Below, in pieces: positions 27,041 to 36,467 of a stretch of 64,000 nucleotides of DNA (the first letter of the stretch is position 1; the number at the start of each line of letters is the position of its first letter). The stretch comes from JBPEWY01 sp965224095. GTDB lineage: Bacteria; Bacteroidota; Bacteroidia; Flavobacteriales; Flavobacteriaceae. The notes beneath the pieces are model-generated. The model was not told the DNA's origin and searched no databases. It saw only the letters and a list, made by a program, of their open reading frames with translations. Made by a program: the position numbers and the translations under genes. The stretch covers positions 434,001 to 498,000 of the forward strand of contig OZ245039.1 of NCBI GenBank assembly GCA_965224095.1, read 5' to 3'.

Positions 27041-27520
27041 TTATAATTCGTTAAAGATAGAATGCATTAACCTTTTTTTATCGTTAATGCTTTCTTCGAG
27101 CGATATCATGGTTTCCGTACGAGATACACCTTCAATATCGTCAATCATAAAAATAATATCCTTGGCATGTTTGGTATCTTTTGCCCGTATTTTACAAAAA
27201 ATATTGAACTTACCCGTGGTTATATGAGCCACTGTAATATTAGGGATTTCATTAAGGCGCTCAATTACAAATTTGGTTTGATGCGTTTTCTCCAGAAAAA
27301 TACCGACGTAAGCAATAAACGAATAACCCAGTTTAATATAGTCTAAAGTCAATGAAGACCCTTTAATGATACCGGCATCTTCCATTTTCTTAACCCGTAC
27401 ATGAACCGTTCCCGCCGATATTAAAAGTCTTTTTGCAATATCGGTAAACGGCGTCCGGGTATTGTCAATCAACATATCAAGTATCTGATGATCTATTTCA
27501 TCAAGTTTGAATTTCGCCAT
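27041..27520 (-). CDS. Lrp/AsnC-family transcriptional regulator
   Basis: The 159-residue protein has an N-terminal winged helix (about 7-60, DIAKRLLISAGTVHVRVKKMEDAGII) and a C-terminal RAM ligand domain (about 68-145). Such proteins bind amino acids and form octamers. The gene is upstream of DinB with a 14-nt gap. The regulated genes cannot be read from the sequence; the M14 carboxypeptidase and itself are candidates by position. Confidence 0.92.
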   Translation of the reverse strand: MAKFKLDEIDHQILDMLIDNTRTPFTDIAKRLLISAGTVHVRVKKMEDAGIIKGSSLTLDYIKLGYSFIAYVGIFLEKTHQTKFVIERLNEIPNITVAHITTGKFNIFCKIRAKDTKHAKDIIFMIDDIEGVSRTETMISLEESINDKKRLMHSIFNEL

Positions 27521-27639
27521 AGTTATATTTCTAATTAAGATTAGTGAATAATTAGACTACAAAAAAATGAAAAAAATGAACCACAATAAAGGTTTTGTTA
27601 CATTTTTTACATCATCTATAACGTTTTCGTTAATTTTTT

Positions 27640-28740
27640 TTAATAATTGTTAAGGATTTCGTAAAGTTTTGGGTTCATTTTCAAGTGTTTAAGATCCGAA
27701 TTATCGTTTAAATCAAAACATTGATGTCCAAAGTAAGTAGCCGCCAAAGCGCCTTTTTTTTCTATTTTAGGCAAAAATATGATCCGGTTTTCCGAAAGCT
27801 TTTCCTCAAACAGAACTCCTATATCTTCATGATCTCTTACATTCTTGATAAGAATATCAAAAAATAATTTTTTACTTTCAGGAATCTCAAAATAACGGTC
27901 CGCCTTGCAGGAAGTTATTGTATTGACTGAAATTACCTTCAGGCACTCCAAAAGCGCATAAAAAATTAGTTCCCGTGTTCTCTCTCTTTGGTAATCCCCC
28001 GGAAAATGGCCTGCTTCAAATAAGATGGTCGGAATACCTTTAGCCTGAAAAGTGTCGCCCACGCATTGATTGTTATACGTATCATCATAACGGCTTATCT
28101 GACCCGGTATCCATTGTTCCAGACAATGTTTCATGGCCACAATAAGTTGCATGGCCGTTTTCCGATTTGGAGTTATCGTACGTTGGTCATCCTGTGCGGG
28201 TGAAAGAAATGAAACGGTGGCAGATACCGGATTTTCCCCAACACTATACAGGGTACGCTGATCGTGCAGATTGAAACAAAACTCCGGTTTAATACGTTCA
28301 AAGGCTTTTCGCAATACAACACTTTCCGGTTGTGTCAAAGCAAGGGCATCTCTGTTTAAATCTATCCCGTTGGCATTTTCTCTGGTGTACCTCTCGGCCC
28401 CATCAGGATTTAGCATAGGAATAATATACAATGTGCAGTTTGTTAATGTCGTTTCCGTAAACTCACGGTCTGCATTCGATAAAAACAACAACAAATCGAG
28501 AACTGCTTTTGTTGTGGTCGATTCGTTTCCGTGCATTTGAGACCACATAAAGATTTTAGCCGGACCCTGACCCAAAGTCATTAAATGAATGGGTCTGTTT
28601 TCAACCGAATGTCCAATCACTTTGATCGTTGCATTCAACTTTTTATAAAATGCGCTAAGACAATCCAGATTTACATAACGTACTGCTGCAATGGATTTTT
28701 GTCGTGATTCCTTAAAAAAAGTCGTGTATTGTTCGTGCAT
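27640..28740 (-). CDS. M14-family zinc carboxypeptidase
   Basis: The 366-residue protein has the M14 zinc motif HGNE (HxxE) near residues 67-70 in SQMHGNESTT, the third ligand His in FNLHDQR, and the catalytic Glu expected in ILFEAGHFP near 242. There is no signal peptide, so it is likely cytoplasmic. I chose the ATG at 28740 (MHEQYTTFF); the TTG at 28761 that would add seven residues is the last three bases of a -7 box. It is divergent from the XRE regulator. Confidence 0.88.
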   Translation of the reverse strand: MHEQYTTFFKESRQKSIAAVRYVNLDCLSAFYKKLNATIKVIGHSVENRPIHLMTLGQGPAKIFMWSQMHGNESTTTKAVLDLLLFLSNADREFTETTLTNCTLYIIPMLNPDGAERYTRENANGIDLNRDALALTQPESVVLRKAFERIKPEFCFNLHDQRTLYSVGENPVSATVSFLSPAQDDQRTITPNRKTAMQLIVAMKHCLEQWIPGQISRYDDTYNNQCVGDTFQAKGIPTILFEAGHFPGDYQRERTRELIFYALLECLKVISVNTITSCKADRYFEIPESKKLFFDILIKNVRDHEDIGVLFEEKLSENRIIFLPKIEKKGALAATYFGHQCFDLNDNSDLKHLKMNPKLYEILNNY

Positions 28741-28758
28741 ACCTATATGGATGAAACG

Positions 28759-28793
28759 CAAAGGTAAACACTTATAAGTTTACCAAAGTAAAC
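28759..28793 (-). promoter_or_regulatory. M14 gene promoter with GTAAAC inverted repeats
   Basis: TACCTTTG at 28766-28759 (minus) is a -7 box 19 nt before the ATG. Upstream of and overlapping it, on plus numbering, GGTAAAC (28763-28769) pairs with GTTTACC (28778-28784), and GTTTAC-CAAA-GTAAAC (28778-28793) is a second palindrome. A further GTAAAC lies at 29011-29016 just before the XRE start. These may be operators of the divergent XRE protein. Confidence 0.5.
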
Positions 28794-28980
28794 GTTTTTT
28801 AATGAAATATCGGATCGCTTGGTCAAATTAATAAACAAAAAATATGCTTTATATAGAAAATTTTTATAATAAATCTTAATTAATTTATTTTCAATGTTTT
28901 AAAACATTTTATCTGAAGTTTTAATTAGCTATTTATTTATTATATAAGGATTAATTTTCAAAGGAAATTTATTTTATCTG

Positions 28981-28988
28981 TATATTTG
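28981..28988 (+). promoter_or_regulatory. -7 box of the XRE regulator gene
   Basis: TATATTTG matches TAnnTTTG and lies 29 nt before the ATG at 29018. A palindrome TTACA-AG-TGTAA (29003-29014) falls in the short leader and could be an autoregulatory site. Confidence 0.6.
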
Positions 28989-29017
28989 TTATAAATTATT
29001 GATTACAAGTGTAAACT

Positions 29018-29365
29018 ATGGTCAATACGAGCGATTTTTCCAAAAGACTACAGAAAATTATCGAATACTACGGGATTTCGGCATCGGCTTTTGCAGAGCG
29101 TATTGGTGTACAGCGTTCCAGTATTTCCCACTTACTTTCAGGCAGGAATAAACCCAGTCTGGATTTTATTCTCAAAGTGACCCGTACTTTTCCGGAAGTG
29201 AATCTGTATTGGATATTAAACGGAAAGGGACAATTCCCCGACTCTATTTCCTTACCTGAAAAAAGTACACCTCCGAGTACTAAAAACGAGACAGCCTCAA
29301 AAAAAGAAATTGAAAAAGTAATTATCTTCTATAAAAACGGTAGTTTTAAAGTTTTCGAGAACTAA
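29018..29365 (+). CDS. XRE-family HTH regulator
   Basis: The 115-residue protein has an N-terminal HTH_3 domain at about 8-65 (FAERIGVQRSSISHLLSGRNKPS), followed by a short linker with Ser/Pro/Thr and a 20-residue C-terminal beta segment (EKVIIFYKNGSFKVFEN). It is divergent from the M14 gene across 277 nt that hold repeated GTAAAC half-sites. Likely a local repressor; its ligand is unknown. Confidence 0.88.
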   Translation: MVNTSDFSKRLQKIIEYYGISASAFAERIGVQRSSISHLLSGRNKPSLDFILKVTRTFPEVNLYWILNGKGQFPDSISLPEKSTPPSTKNETASKKEIEKVIIFYKNGSFKVFEN

Positions 29366-29389
29366 TTTTTTTTTATTTTGCGCATTGCT

Positions 29390-29764
29390 ATGAAAGAACT
29401 TCTATTTACTGTAGTTATAGCTGCTTTGCTTTTTTCCTGCGATCGGACAGAACGCAATTGCGAAAACTTTAAAACCGGGAAATTTTCATATACAGCCCGG
29501 ATTGGTGAGGTAGAGAAAACCACTGTTTTCATTAGAAACGACTCCATTGAAATTGATTTTTTTGAAGGGAAATCAGATACTTCCTCAATTCAATGGATTA
29601 ACAACTGTGAGTATATTGCAAAAAAACTCAGGCCCAAATCGATGGCTGAAAAAAAGGCATTGCATTTTAAAATACTCACTACGTCGTCTGATTCTTATAC
29701 TTTTGAGTTCAGCGTAGTGGGCAAAAGCAATAAACAAAAAGGAACCGCGACTAAAATTCAATAA
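29390..29764 (+). CDS. Small lipoprotein of unknown function
   Basis: The 124-residue protein begins MKELLFTVVIAALLFSC with a lipobox and lipidated Cys17. The mature part has beta-rich features, with a further Cys pair at CENF and NCEY. I chose the ATG at 29390; a TTG at 29378 adds four residues. TerC starts 1 nt after its stop, so they are co-transcribed. I recall homologues mislabelled as topoisomerase IV by proximity to parC; nothing here supports that. Confidence 0.75.
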   Translation: MKELLFTVVIAALLFSCDRTERNCENFKTGKFSYTARIGEVEKTTVFIRNDSIEIDFFEGKSDTSSIQWINNCEYIAKKLRPKSMAEKKALHFKILTTSSDSYTFEFSVVGKSNKQKGTATKIQ

Positions 29765-29765
29765 T

Positions 29766-30578
29766 ATGTTTGAAATTCTAACTACTCCGGATGCATGGGT
29801 TGCTCTGCTCACCCTAACTTTTCTTGAAATTGTATTGGGAATTGACAATATCATTTTTATTTCCATTGCCGCCGGAAAACTGGAGGCTAAGCAACGAAAA
29901 AAAGCTACTAATATTGGGCTTCTTCTCGCTATGGTAATGCGAATTGCGCTGCTATTCGGAATATCGTTCCTTACCACCATGAAAAACCCTTTCTGGCATT
30001 TTAACGAAAGTTGGATTAAAGGCGGAGTTAGCGGACAGGCTATTATACTGTTTCTTGGCGGCCTGTTCCTGATTTACAAAAGCACCAAGGAAATTCATGA
30101 AAAAGTAGAAGACCGGGGTCATGACGAGCGTGAAGTAAAAAAACACCGGTCTACCTCACTCACAAACGCCATTCTTCAGATTACCGTTATTAATACTGTA
30201 TTCTCGCTTGATTCTATTCTTACGGCTATCGGAATGACTAATGGAATATCTCCCAATCCGAATGACGCACTTTTAATAATGGTTATAGCCGTGGTGGTTT
30301 CAGTAATAATTATGATGTTGTTTGCCAATCCGGTCGGAGAATTTGTCAATAAACACCCTTCTATTCAGGTATTGGGACTTTCTTTCCTTATTCTGATTGG
30401 TTTTATGCTTATCGCCGAGGCTTCGCATTTATCGCATTTAGAGGTATTTGGAAATTCGATAGGGGCTATTCCAAAAGGGTATTTGTATTTCGCCATCGCC
30501 TTTTCGCTCCTTGTTGAATTTTTAAATATGCGCATGCGAAAAAACAAAATCCCGGAAGTAGACGAAATAGATACTTAA
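29766..30578 (+). CDS. TerC-family membrane protein
   Basis: The 270-residue protein has about seven transmembrane helices and the TerC signature: EIVLGIDNIIFISI near 20-33 and TVFSLDSILTAIGM near 142-155, whose Asp residues are the proposed ion-binding sites. TerC/Alx family members export manganese or supply metal to exported enzymes. It follows the small lipoprotein by 1 nt and ends at a bidirectional terminator shared with parC. Confidence 0.9.
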   Translation: MFEILTTPDAWVALLTLTFLEIVLGIDNIIFISIAAGKLEAKQRKKATNIGLLLAMVMRIALLFGISFLTTMKNPFWHFNESWIKGGVSGQAIILFLGGLFLIYKSTKEIHEKVEDRGHDEREVKKHRSTSLTNAILQITVINTVFSLDSILTAIGMTNGISPNPNDALLIMVIAVVVSVIIMMLFANPVGEFVNKHPSIQVLGLSFLILIGFMLIAEASHLSHLEVFGNSIGAIPKGYLYFAIAFSLLVEFLNMRMRKNKIPEVDEIDT

Positions 30579-30583
30579 AAAAT

Positions 30584-30608
30584 AAAAGCGGCTCTTTGAG
30601 CCGCTTTT
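30584..30608. terminator. Bidirectional terminator between terC and parC
   Basis: AAAAGCGGCTC, loop TTT, GAGCCGCTTTT form an 11-bp hairpin with T-run and A-run flanks. It lies between convergent genes. Confidence 0.9.
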
Positions 30609-33236
30609 TTATTCCAGTTCGAGCGTTGTTTGCCCCTGGTCATTAGGAGGATGGTTTTCTTTGTTGCTTAAATCTTCTTCTTCAATAACTTCAATCTCTT
30701 CCGGACTTCTCTCTTCCGGTTCTTCATAGGGAAGCGGATCCAAAACATTAATATTTCTCACCTTGCTCGAGGTCAGTTGATTGCCCTGAGCTTTTATTCC
30801 CTTAATACTTATAAACTCTTCCAGGTTTACTTTCAGATTGGGCTTTTGATCTTTTCCTCGTTGTTTCGAGAATTCCACCTCCACAACGGGCCTCCATTCG
30901 GTAGAAACAATTTCCAGCTGTGTTTTGGGGTGTTCTGAAATAAAGAGTTCTTCCCTGTTTTCATTTTCAATCAAAAAGCGTTTTACATAGTAACGTTCTT
31001 TTTCACCATCATAATAAATAGCCGAAACAGGCTTTTCACGATTCCACTTCTCCAGTACAATCATATCGTCGTTAAAATGCGTGCTCAATTCAGGAATAAT
31101 GGTTTTCACTACCCCGGACTGCGTAACAATAAGCAGCTTGTCATCTCCTTTAAAAGCTCCTAACAACTCCCCTCTGCTATCTACATTAAGGCGCCTTACT
31201 ACTTCATCATACCATATTTTACGGGGTTTTAGCGTAGAGACCCCTTTCTCTTTCAGCTCGATTCTCTTTACGGCATATTTGGTTACAATATTTCCCTTTG
31301 AGTTCCTTCCCTTAATGAGTACATCCGCAAAATCCAGATCCCATTTTAATTTTTTAATACTTCCCACCTGTCTCAGATTCACGGTAACCACCTCGGCTTC
31401 TCCATTCGGATTTGCTGAGAAGTACAATACGGAAGATTGCTTTTTATCCTGGGTCAGATCGTAATCTTTATCTCTGGTAATTCCACTCACAAAGAAACGC
31501 TTTATATAACTGGCGCCTCCCCGACCGTCTTTGTAGATCATATTATAAATCGTGCGCTTATCTCCTTTTTTAAATACCGCTACATGAATAATATCTTTAC
31601 CTACAAAAGTCTTGGAGTCCACTTTAGTCACTTTCATTTTTCCATCTTTCGTAAACACAATTACATCGTCAATATCACTACAGTCGCAAACGTATTCATC
31701 ACGTTTAAGAGAAGTTCCTACGAAACCTTCTTCCCGGTTTACATAAAGTTTTGTATTTCTAATAACCACCTTTGTAGCCACAATATCATCGAAAACGCGA
31801 ATCTCGGTTTTTCGCGCTCTCCCTTTCCCGTAGGTTTTCTTCAGGTTCACAAAATAATCGATGGCAAATTCAATTAAATGGGCCAGGTGGTGCTTCACCT
31901 CTGCTATTTTACCTTCCAGTGCCTCTATATGTTGTTTGGCCTTGTCTATATCGAATTTTGAAATTCGCTTAATCCGAATTTCAGTTAACCGAACAATATC
32001 TTCTTCGGTAACAGCTCTTTTAAGATGCTTGATATGAGGTTTAAGTCCGGTGTCAATAGCCTTGATAACCCCCTCCCAGGTTTCTTCCTCTTCAATATCC
32101 CGATAAATCCGATTCTCAATAAAAATACGTTCCAGAGAAGCAAAATGCCATTGCTCCTGTAACTCCTGTAACTGTATTTCAAGTTCCGATTTTAATAACT
32201 CAACCGTATAATCGGTTGAACGCCTGAGCATTTCCGAAACCCCGATAAAAATAGGTTTGTTATCTTCAATGATACAGCCCAAAGGTGAAATAGAAGACTC
32301 ACAGGCCGTAAATGCATACAATGCATCAATGGTTTTATCAGGAGATATTCCGGATGGAAGGTGCACCAGTATTTCCACCTCCGCAGCGGTATTGTCTTCA
32401 ATACGTTTTATACGTATTTTTCCCTTATCATTAGCCTTTAAAATAGAATCGATTAGCGAAGAAGTATTTGTATTATAAGGGATTTCAGAAATAACCAGGG
32501 TGTTTTTATCTACTTGCGATATTTTGGCACGCACCCTCACTTTCCCCCCGCGCATACCGTCATTGTAATTGGAAACATCCATAATTCCCGAAGTCGGAAA
32601 ATCCGGATATATAGTAAACTTCTGCCCTTTAAGGTGTTTTATGGAGGCATCGATCAGCTCGATAAAGTTATGAGGGAGTATTTTTGTTGATAATCCAACC
32701 GCAATACCTTCGGCACCCTGTGCCAGAAGCAGCGGAAACTTTACCGGTAAATGTATGGGTTCTCTTTTTCGTCCGTCGTATGACAGCTGCCATTCCGTTA
32801 CTTTCGGACTATAGACAACCTCAAGTGCAAACTTAGATAATCTTGCTTCTATATAACGGGAAGCTGCAGCACCATCGCCCGTGAGAATATTTCCCCAGTT
32901 TCCCTGTGTATCTATCAGGAGGTCTTTTTGCCCTATTTGAACCATCGCATCTGCAATACTCGCATCACCATGCGGGTGATATTGCATGGTATGCCCCACT
33001 ACATTGGCCACTTTGTTATAACGGCCATCGTCCAGTTCCTTAAGTGCATGCATGATTCTGCGCTGTACCGGTTTAAATCCATCTTCTATAGCGGGAACAG
33101 CACGTTCTAGAATCACGTAAGAGGCATAATCCAAAAACCAGTCTTTATACATACCGGTTACACGTGTTAGTGTATCCTCCTGCCCAGAATCATTTAATCC
33201 GTCATCATCGATAAAAGGTTCTTGATTATCTTCCAT
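30609..33236 (-). CDS. parC: DNA topoisomerase IV subunit A
   Basis: ParC makes the double-strand break for decatenating chromosomes. The 875-residue protein has the catalytic Tyr128 in SRYIEA, the breakage-reunion domain (about 30-480), and C-terminal beta-pinwheel repeats. The C-terminal tail from about 840 is acidic and low-complexity. It starts 24 nt after parE ends, so both subunits come from one message. GyrA is the alternative, but the adjacency to parE and Bacteroidota sequence features favour ParC. Confidence 0.93.
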   Translation of the reverse strand: MEDNQEPFIDDDGLNDSGQEDTLTRVTGMYKDWFLDYASYVILERAVPAIEDGFKPVQRRIMHALKELDDGRYNKVANVVGHTMQYHPHGDASIADAMVQIGQKDLLIDTQGNWGNILTGDGAAASRYIEARLSKFALEVVYSPKVTEWQLSYDGRKREPIHLPVKFPLLLAQGAEGIAVGLSTKILPHNFIELIDASIKHLKGQKFTIYPDFPTSGIMDVSNYNDGMRGGKVRVRAKISQVDKNTLVISEIPYNTNTSSLIDSILKANDKGKIRIKRIEDNTAAEVEILVHLPSGISPDKTIDALYAFTACESSISPLGCIIEDNKPIFIGVSEMLRRSTDYTVELLKSELEIQLQELQEQWHFASLERIFIENRIYRDIEEEETWEGVIKAIDTGLKPHIKHLKRAVTEEDIVRLTEIRIKRISKFDIDKAKQHIEALEGKIAEVKHHLAHLIEFAIDYFVNLKKTYGKGRARKTEIRVFDDIVATKVVIRNTKLYVNREEGFVGTSLKRDEYVCDCSDIDDVIVFTKDGKMKVTKVDSKTFVGKDIIHVAVFKKGDKRTIYNMIYKDGRGGASYIKRFFVSGITRDKDYDLTQDKKQSSVLYFSANPNGEAEVVTVNLRQVGSIKKLKWDLDFADVLIKGRNSKGNIVTKYAVKRIELKEKGVSTLKPRKIWYDEVVRRLNVDSRGELLGAFKGDDKLLIVTQSGVVKTIIPELSTHFNDDMIVLEKWNREKPVSAIYYDGEKERYYVKRFLIENENREELFISEHPKTQLEIVSTEWRPVVEVEFSKQRGKDQKPNLKVNLEEFISIKGIKAQGNQLTSSKVRNINVLDPLPYEEPEERSPEEIEVIEEEDLSNKENHPPNDQGQTTLELE

Positions 33237-33260
33237 TAAAAAATAAGGTAATTATTTGAT

Positions 33261-35123
33261 TTATAAGGTTTCTTCATTTGCTACGTCAAGTTCTACTTTA
33301 AGATTTTTGATAATGAATTCCTGCCGGTCTGGCGTATTTTTTCCCATGTAGAATTTTAAAAGCTGATCGATAGACATGGCCTTGTCCAGCATCACGGGTT
33401 CCAACCTGATATCCTCATCGATAAAATGTTTGAATTCATCCGGCGAAATTTCTCCTAATCCTTTAAATCTGGTAATTTCCGGTTTTCCGGAAAGCCTGTT
33501 AATTGCTTCCTTACGTTCAGCATCGCTATAACAGTAATAGGTTTCCTTTTTATTTCTCACCCGGAACAACGGGGTTTGTAAAATGTACAAATGCCCTTCT
33601 TTAATCAATTCCGGGAAAAACTGAAGAAAAAACGTAATTAGTAATAATCGGATATGCATTCCGTCTACATCAGCATCGGTAGCAATTACAATATTGTTAT
33701 AGCGCAGGTTCTCTATAGATTCTTCAATGTTAAGAGCAGCCTGTAAAAGATTAAACTCTTCATTCTCATAGACAATTTTTTTACTCATTCCATAAGAATT
33801 CAGGGGTTTCCCTCTGAGGCTAAAAACTGCCTGGGTATTAACGTCTCTCGACTTGGTTATCGATCCGGAAGCCGAATCTCCCTCTGTTATAAACAAGGTA
33901 GTTTCCAGCCTGCGATCATTTTTCATATCCCCCAGATGAACGCGGCAGTCTCTCAGTTTTTTATTGTGTAGGCTGGCTTTCTTTGCTCGTTCCCGAGCCA
34001 GTTTTCTGATACCGGACAGCTCTTTCCGCTCCTTCTCCGCCTGTATTATTTTTTTCTGTATCTGCTCGGCTGTTTCAGGATTTTTATGAAGGTAATTATC
34101 CAGCTTACGCCCTATAAAATCGTTTATAAAAGTACGTACTGTAGGTAAGCCTCCTCCCATATCGGTTGAGCCTAATTTTGTTTTGGTTTGCGACTCAAAA
34201 ACCGGTTCCATCACCTTAATGGAAACTGCGGCAATAATAGACTTTCTGATATCGGACGCATCGTAATTTTTACCGTAGAAATCCCTGACTGTTTTAACTA
34301 TGGCCTCTCTAAATGCAGAAAGGTGTGTTCCTCCCTGCGAGGTATTCTGCCCGTTAACGAAGGAATGATATTCCTCGCTGTATTGGGTTTTACTATGCGT
34401 CATGGCCACTTCAATATCATCTCCTTTGAGGTGAATAATCGGATAGCGCATATCTTCCGCATTGGTATTATCCTCGAGCAGGTCTTTTAATCCGTTCTCG
34501 GAGTAAAACTTTTCTCCATTAAAAACAATCGTCAATCCGGGGTTCAGATACACATAGTTACGGAGCATGCGCTCAACATACTCATTCCGGAATTTATAGT
34601 GTTTAAAAATGCCGTCATCAGGCACAAAGGTTACTTTAGTCCCTTTTCTTCTGGACGAATCGATTACGGGTTCGTCATTTACAAGTTCTCCCTGCTTAAA
34701 TTCTGCTACTTTGGATTGATTATCCCGATTCGATTCTACTCTGAAATACGAAGACAGTGCATTTACAGCTTTTGTTCCCACACCATTAAGCCCTACCGAT
34801 TTTTTGAAAGCGCGGGTATCGTATTTTCCACCGGTGTTCATTTTCGACACTACGTCAACCACTTTCCCCAGGGGGATACCGCGACCATAATCTCTTACAT
34901 TTACATGATTATCCTTGATAGCGATTTCGATTGTTTTTCCGGCACCCATGACATACTCATCAATGCAGTTATCAATCACTTCTTTTAAAAGGATATAAAT
35001 TCCATCGTCTGCCGAAGATCCGTCTCCCAGTTTCCCTATATACATTCCGGGACGCATACGAATATGCTCTTTCCAATCCAGAGAACGTATATTATCTTCG
35101 GTATATTGAGATGTTTGCGCCAT
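33261..35123 (-). CDS. parE: DNA topoisomerase IV subunit B
   Basis: ParE supplies ATP-driven strand passage. The 620-residue protein has the GHKL ATPase motifs (VIDNCIDEY, RDYGRGIPLG, GLNGVGTKAVNALS) in the N-terminal 220 residues, then the transducer and the TOPRIM domain with TEGDSASG and the metal-binding DADVDG. The length is typical. It is the first gene of the parE-parC unit, about 133 nt after ychF ends on the same strand. Confidence 0.94.
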   Translation of the reverse strand: MAQTSQYTEDNIRSLDWKEHIRMRPGMYIGKLGDGSSADDGIYILLKEVIDNCIDEYVMGAGKTIEIAIKDNHVNVRDYGRGIPLGKVVDVVSKMNTGGKYDTRAFKKSVGLNGVGTKAVNALSSYFRVESNRDNQSKVAEFKQGELVNDEPVIDSSRRKGTKVTFVPDDGIFKHYKFRNEYVERMLRNYVYLNPGLTIVFNGEKFYSENGLKDLLEDNTNAEDMRYPIIHLKGDDIEVAMTHSKTQYSEEYHSFVNGQNTSQGGTHLSAFREAIVKTVRDFYGKNYDASDIRKSIIAAVSIKVMEPVFESQTKTKLGSTDMGGGLPTVRTFINDFIGRKLDNYLHKNPETAEQIQKKIIQAEKERKELSGIRKLARERAKKASLHNKKLRDCRVHLGDMKNDRRLETTLFITEGDSASGSITKSRDVNTQAVFSLRGKPLNSYGMSKKIVYENEEFNLLQAALNIEESIENLRYNNIVIATDADVDGMHIRLLLITFFLQFFPELIKEGHLYILQTPLFRVRNKKETYYCYSDAERKEAINRLSGKPEITRFKGLGEISPDEFKHFIDEDIRLEPVMLDKAMSIDQLLKFYMGKNTPDRQEFIIKNLKVELDVANEETL

Positions 35124-35256
35124 AAAAAACAGGAAAATTGCGTTGCGTTGCTAATATAACAACTCAAATCAATATATAAAACCAGAAGAAAACAAAATAA
35201 TTAACAAGCCGGTATTTTGACTGTTAAGAAAACGAAGAAGCACGCAATAGTAATTT

Positions 35257-36348
35257 CTACACATTAAACCGGAAATGCATCACATCTCCGTCTTTTACAA
35301 TATATTCTTTACCTTCAACCCGCATTTTACCGGCTTCTTTTACTTTGGCTTCGCTTCCAAACTGAACATAATCTTTATAGGAAATTACCTCCGCGCGAAT
35401 AAAGCCTTTCTCGAAATCGGTATGAATTACTCCCGCTGCCTGTGGTGCCGTAGCCCCGACATCAACGGTCCATGCACGGACTTCTTTTTCTCCGGCTGTA
35501 AAATACGTTTGCTGATTAAGTAATTTATAAGCTGCCCGGATTAATTTGGAAACACCAGCCTCTTCCAGCCCCAGGTCTTCCAAAAACATAGCTCGTTCCT
35601 CGTAAGTTTCCAGTTCGGCAATATCTGCTTCGGTAGCTACTGCCAATACAATAATTTCCGCATTTTCATCCTTAATAACCTCCCGTACCTGGTGTACATA
35701 GGCATTTCCGGCTTTTGCAGAAGTTTCATCTACATTGCAAACATACAGAATAGGCTTGGCCGTAAGAAGTTGAAACCCTTTTATGATCTCTGCTTCCTCC
35801 TCGTTTACCACAACGGCTCTGGCCGAGATCCCGCTTTCCAGGGCTTCCTTAAAACGGTCCAATACCGCTTTTTCCTTAAGGGCTTCCTTATCCCCCGTTT
35901 TAGCGGCCCGCCCCACTTTTTCCAGACGTTTTTCAACGGTTTCCAGGTCCTTTAGCTGAAGCTCTATGTCAATGGTTTCTTTATCTCTTACCGGATCTAC
36001 ATTTCCATCTACATGAACAATATTATCATTATCAAAACACCTCAATACGTGAATAATAGCATTGCACTCCCGGATATTTCCCAGAAATTGATTTCCTAAT
36101 CCTTCTCCCTTGCTGGCTCCTCTTACTAAACCCGCTATATCAACAATCTCTACCGTAGCAGGAATTACCCGTTCCGGGTTTACCAGTTCTTCCAGTTTTT
36201 CCAACCTTGCATCCGGAACATTTACCACCCCGAGATTGGGTTCTATTGTGCAAAATGGGAAATTAGCACTCTGCGCTTTGGCATTTGACAAACAATTAAA
36301 CAATGTTGACTTTCCTACATTAGGCAATCCCACTATTCCGGCTTTCAT
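35257..36348 (-). CDS. ychF: Redox-regulated ATPase YchF
   Basis: YchF (OLA1 family) is an ancient P-loop NTPase bound to the ribosome that prefers ATP. The 363-residue protein has G1 GLPNVGKST at about 7-15, DIAGLVRGA as the G3 region, a coiled-coil insertion near 130-200, and the C-terminal TGS domain (about 280-360). No motif is altered. A -7 box lies 23 nt ahead of the ATG. Confidence 0.97.
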   Translation of the reverse strand: MKAGIVGLPNVGKSTLFNCLSNAKAQSANFPFCTIEPNLGVVNVPDARLEKLEELVNPERVIPATVEIVDIAGLVRGASKGEGLGNQFLGNIRECNAIIHVLRCFDNDNIVHVDGNVDPVRDKETIDIELQLKDLETVEKRLEKVGRAAKTGDKEALKEKAVLDRFKEALESGISARAVVVNEEEAEIIKGFQLLTAKPILYVCNVDETSAKAGNAYVHQVREVIKDENAEIIVLAVATEADIAELETYEERAMFLEDLGLEEAGVSKLIRAAYKLLNQQTYFTAGEKEVRAWTVDVGATAPQAAGVIHTDFEKGFIRAEVISYKDYVQFGSEAKVKEAGKMRVEGKEYIVKDGDVMHFRFNV

Positions 36349-36371
36349 TTCTGTGTATTTTTAAGACCGCG

Positions 36372-36379
36372 CAAATATA
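36372..36379 (-). promoter_or_regulatory. -7 box of ychF
   Basis: TATATTTG on the minus strand, 24 nt before the ychF ATG. No clear -33 match is seen at 19-21 nt upstream. Confidence 0.55.
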
Positions 36380-36467
36380 GCACTTCTCCTGCTTTAAATA
36401 GAACTTTATTAAATGTTAAAATTATTAAGTACTTTTATTACAAATTAACCACCAAAAAAGAACCTTT

